A stretch of DNA of 64,000 nt from Raineya sp. (GTDB lineage Bacteria; Bacteroidota; Bacteroidia; Cytophagales; Thermonemataceae). The translations under genes and the position numbers were made by a program. Under the pieces are notes generated by a model that saw only the letters and a program-made list of their open reading frames with translations, did no database searches and had not been told where the DNA came from. Position 1 is the first letter of the stretch. Each line of letters opens with the position of its first letter. The stretch is taken from NCBI GenBank assembly GCA_025454915.1, contig JALONN010000009.1, positions 62,001 through 126,000 on the forward strand, written 5' to 3'. This document shows positions 62,693-64,000 of this stretch, in pieces.

Positions 62693-64000
62693 TTATTCCC
62701 AAAATCTTTCTCCCGCAGCCCATCGTAACATTACTTTAGCCTTTTCATATTTACTCTGTAGAGCAACCAATTTTACTTGACTTTCAATGAGTTTACTCTC
62801 ACGACTATTAATTAAAAAAACAGAACTTTCTCCGTTTGCAAATCTTTGGTATTCAGCATTTCTTAAAATTTCCAAATTATTTACCATAGTTTGTTGTAAA
62901 GCAATATTTTGTGCCAAAAGCACTATTTCATTGTAGGTTGCTTTTATTTCTGTATTGATTTCTCTTGCTGTTTGGCTTTGGTCAAGCTTATTTTGATCTA
63001 ATTTAAAACGTGTTTGGAATATTTTTCCTCTCTCTTTTCGCAAAAGTATTGGAAAACTTACATCAAAACCAAACTTATAATTGTTTGTAAAATAATCCCC
63101 ACCCCAGTTTATATTTCGAGCATTGTTATAGCCCGCTAATACATTATAGTTAAGATTAACTTGTGGTTTTAACCTATCTTGTTGAAATCTCCTTTCTATA
63201 TCCAATTGAGCTATCTTAAATCTGATTTTTTGAAGTTCTGGATGATTTTCCTGTGCAAAAGCTATTAACTGATTAAGTTTTGTTTCATCTATGAGTGTAA
63301 GTCCTGTTAATGATTCAGGTATAGCATTAAATGGAAGTTCAACTGGCAACTCATCTATCCATAAGTGATTAGATAAAACTAAACCTGCATTTTTGAAGTC
63401 AATTTCAGCTTGTCTCAACTGAACCGTTCTTTCTTGCAAAGTAATTTTAGCCTCTATTGTATCTATGGCTGCAGTTTCACCAAATGTAAGTCTTTGTTGT
63501 ATAAATTTGAATCGTTCTTCAGCCAATTGATAACCTTTTTGGATATATAGAAGCTCATTATATCTGAAATACCACTCCCAATAGTCTTTACTTGCTGAAA
63601 AAAACAACTTATTCAGCTCTTTAATTCTTTCTGCTTCAGCCATTTTTTGTCCAATTTGAGCTTGCCTTAAAACAGTTCTTCGAGCATCAATTAATAACCC
63701 TTGTCCCAAAGGAATGCTTAGCCCTGCATACATCAATCCTTGTGATGGAGTTTTATTTTCGGAACTCATCAATGCTCCTTCATTTAATTCATATCCAACT
63801 TTCAAATCTCCTATCCAGGTAGGAGCTTTCAGGTGGCTATCCCAATAGCTGTAATAAAATTTATCTTGGAGTGTTTTCTGAACATAATCAGCTTGTAGTT
63901 TGGGATCAAAACCTCCTTTTGCTATCCGAACTTCTTCTTGAGCAATACGTGGTAAATAGTTAATAGCTTTTACCATAGGATGATTTTTTAGCATTTGAGC
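62693..64000 (-). CDS. TolC-family outer membrane efflux protein (partial)
   Basis: The frame stays open to the window's right edge, so the start and signal peptide are outside. The visible 435 residues have the repeated helical and strand pattern of TolC/OEP proteins (EERFKFIQQRLTFGETAAID, FDVSFPILLRKERGKIF, YQRFANGESSVFLINSRESK). It forms the outer-membrane channel of a tripartite efflux or type I secretion system whose inner-membrane genes would lie further right. Confidence 0.85.
   Translation of the reverse strand, partial: AQMLKNHPMVKAINYLPRIAQEEVRIAKGGFDPKLQADYVQKTLQDKFYYSYWDSHLKAPTWIGDLKVGYELNEGALMSSENKTPSQGLMYAGLSIPLGQGLLIDARRTVLRQAQIGQKMAEAERIKELNKLFFSASKDYWEWYFRYNELLYIQKGYQLAEERFKFIQQRLTFGETAAIDTIEAKITLQERTVQLRQAEIDFKNAGLVLSNHLWIDELPVELPFNAIPESLTGLTLIDETKLNQLIAFAQENHPELQKIRFKIAQLDIERRFQQDRLKPQVNLNYNVLAGYNNARNINWGGDYFTNNYKFGFDVSFPILLRKERGKIFQTRFKLDQNKLDQSQTAREINTEIKATYNEIVLLAQNIALQQTMVNNLEILRNAEYQRFANGESSVFLINSRESKLIESQVKLVALQSKYEKAKVMLRWAAGERFWE

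Overview
The window is AT-rich DNA from a member of the Bacteroidota, probably a Cytophagales-like lineage. The sequence evidence is: three promoters of the TTTG-N19/20-TAnnTTTG type, with no E. coli-like -35/-10 boxes evident; a C-terminal type IX secretion sorting domain (52926-54254); a large Oar-like TonB-dependent receptor; a DUF4397 lipoprotein; and a tmRNA tag ending in YALAA. The genus cannot be fixed from the sequence alone.

Left part (1-22.4 kb) is accessory DNA that looks like a genomic island or integrative element abutting tRNA-Arg(ACG). It starts with the end of an adenine-methyltransferase-like gene (cut by the window) and a small PD-(D/E)XK-type nuclease gene, a probable restriction-modification pair. 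From 2.0 to 12.7 kb almost every gene is on the minus strand: a run of small hypothetical, lipoprotein and immunity-like genes (one Imm42-like), an orphan Coq4-like protein, a coupled pair of a PIN-like protein and a DUF6615-like nuclease-fold protein, a transglutaminase/TPR protein, and an HNH-like plus GNAT-like pair. An imperfect 40-bp direct repeat lies at both edges of this block. From 13.2 to 22.2 kb are the element's own functions: an HTH protein whose gene carries 17 GGAAC motifs in all three codon phases, an XRE regulator divergent from a small DNA-binding protein with AATCTAAT operators between them, translationally coupled small ORFs leading into two tandem tyrosine recombinases, a RepA-like ATPase, an origin-like repeat cluster and a Toprim primase.

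Right part (22.4-64 kb) is mostly chromosomal backbone. tRNA-Arg and the str cluster rpsL-rpsG-fusA-rpsJ (minus strand) come first, followed by an MBOAT acyltransferase, a DNA/RNA endonuclease, SlyD, an LPG-synthase-type membrane protein, Smc, and a plus-strand series holding a UPF0489 protein, a LOG-family protein, a lipoprotein hydrolase, a papain-like protease and a HEAT-like protein. Then come an M60 metallopeptidase, tmRNA (ssrA), a TPR-SpoIIE phosphatase, a DUF4397 lipoprotein and a TonB receptor, rpmH-rnpA, and a secreted serine hydrolase. The last block holds a pterin dehydratase, an RNA-repair operon (HD-Pnk plus RNA ligase), a TIGR03643 protein divergent from a photolyase/cryptochrome that overlaps a flavin-reductase-like gene, a glycosyltransferase, a TonB C-terminal domain protein, a receiver protein and a TolC-type efflux protein cut by the window end.

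Functional themes: the left island combines self-mobility and replication with putative defence and immunity cargo. The right side holds translation, chromosome maintenance, envelope, and nucleic-acid repair genes. All family names were assigned by reading motifs; no database search was run.
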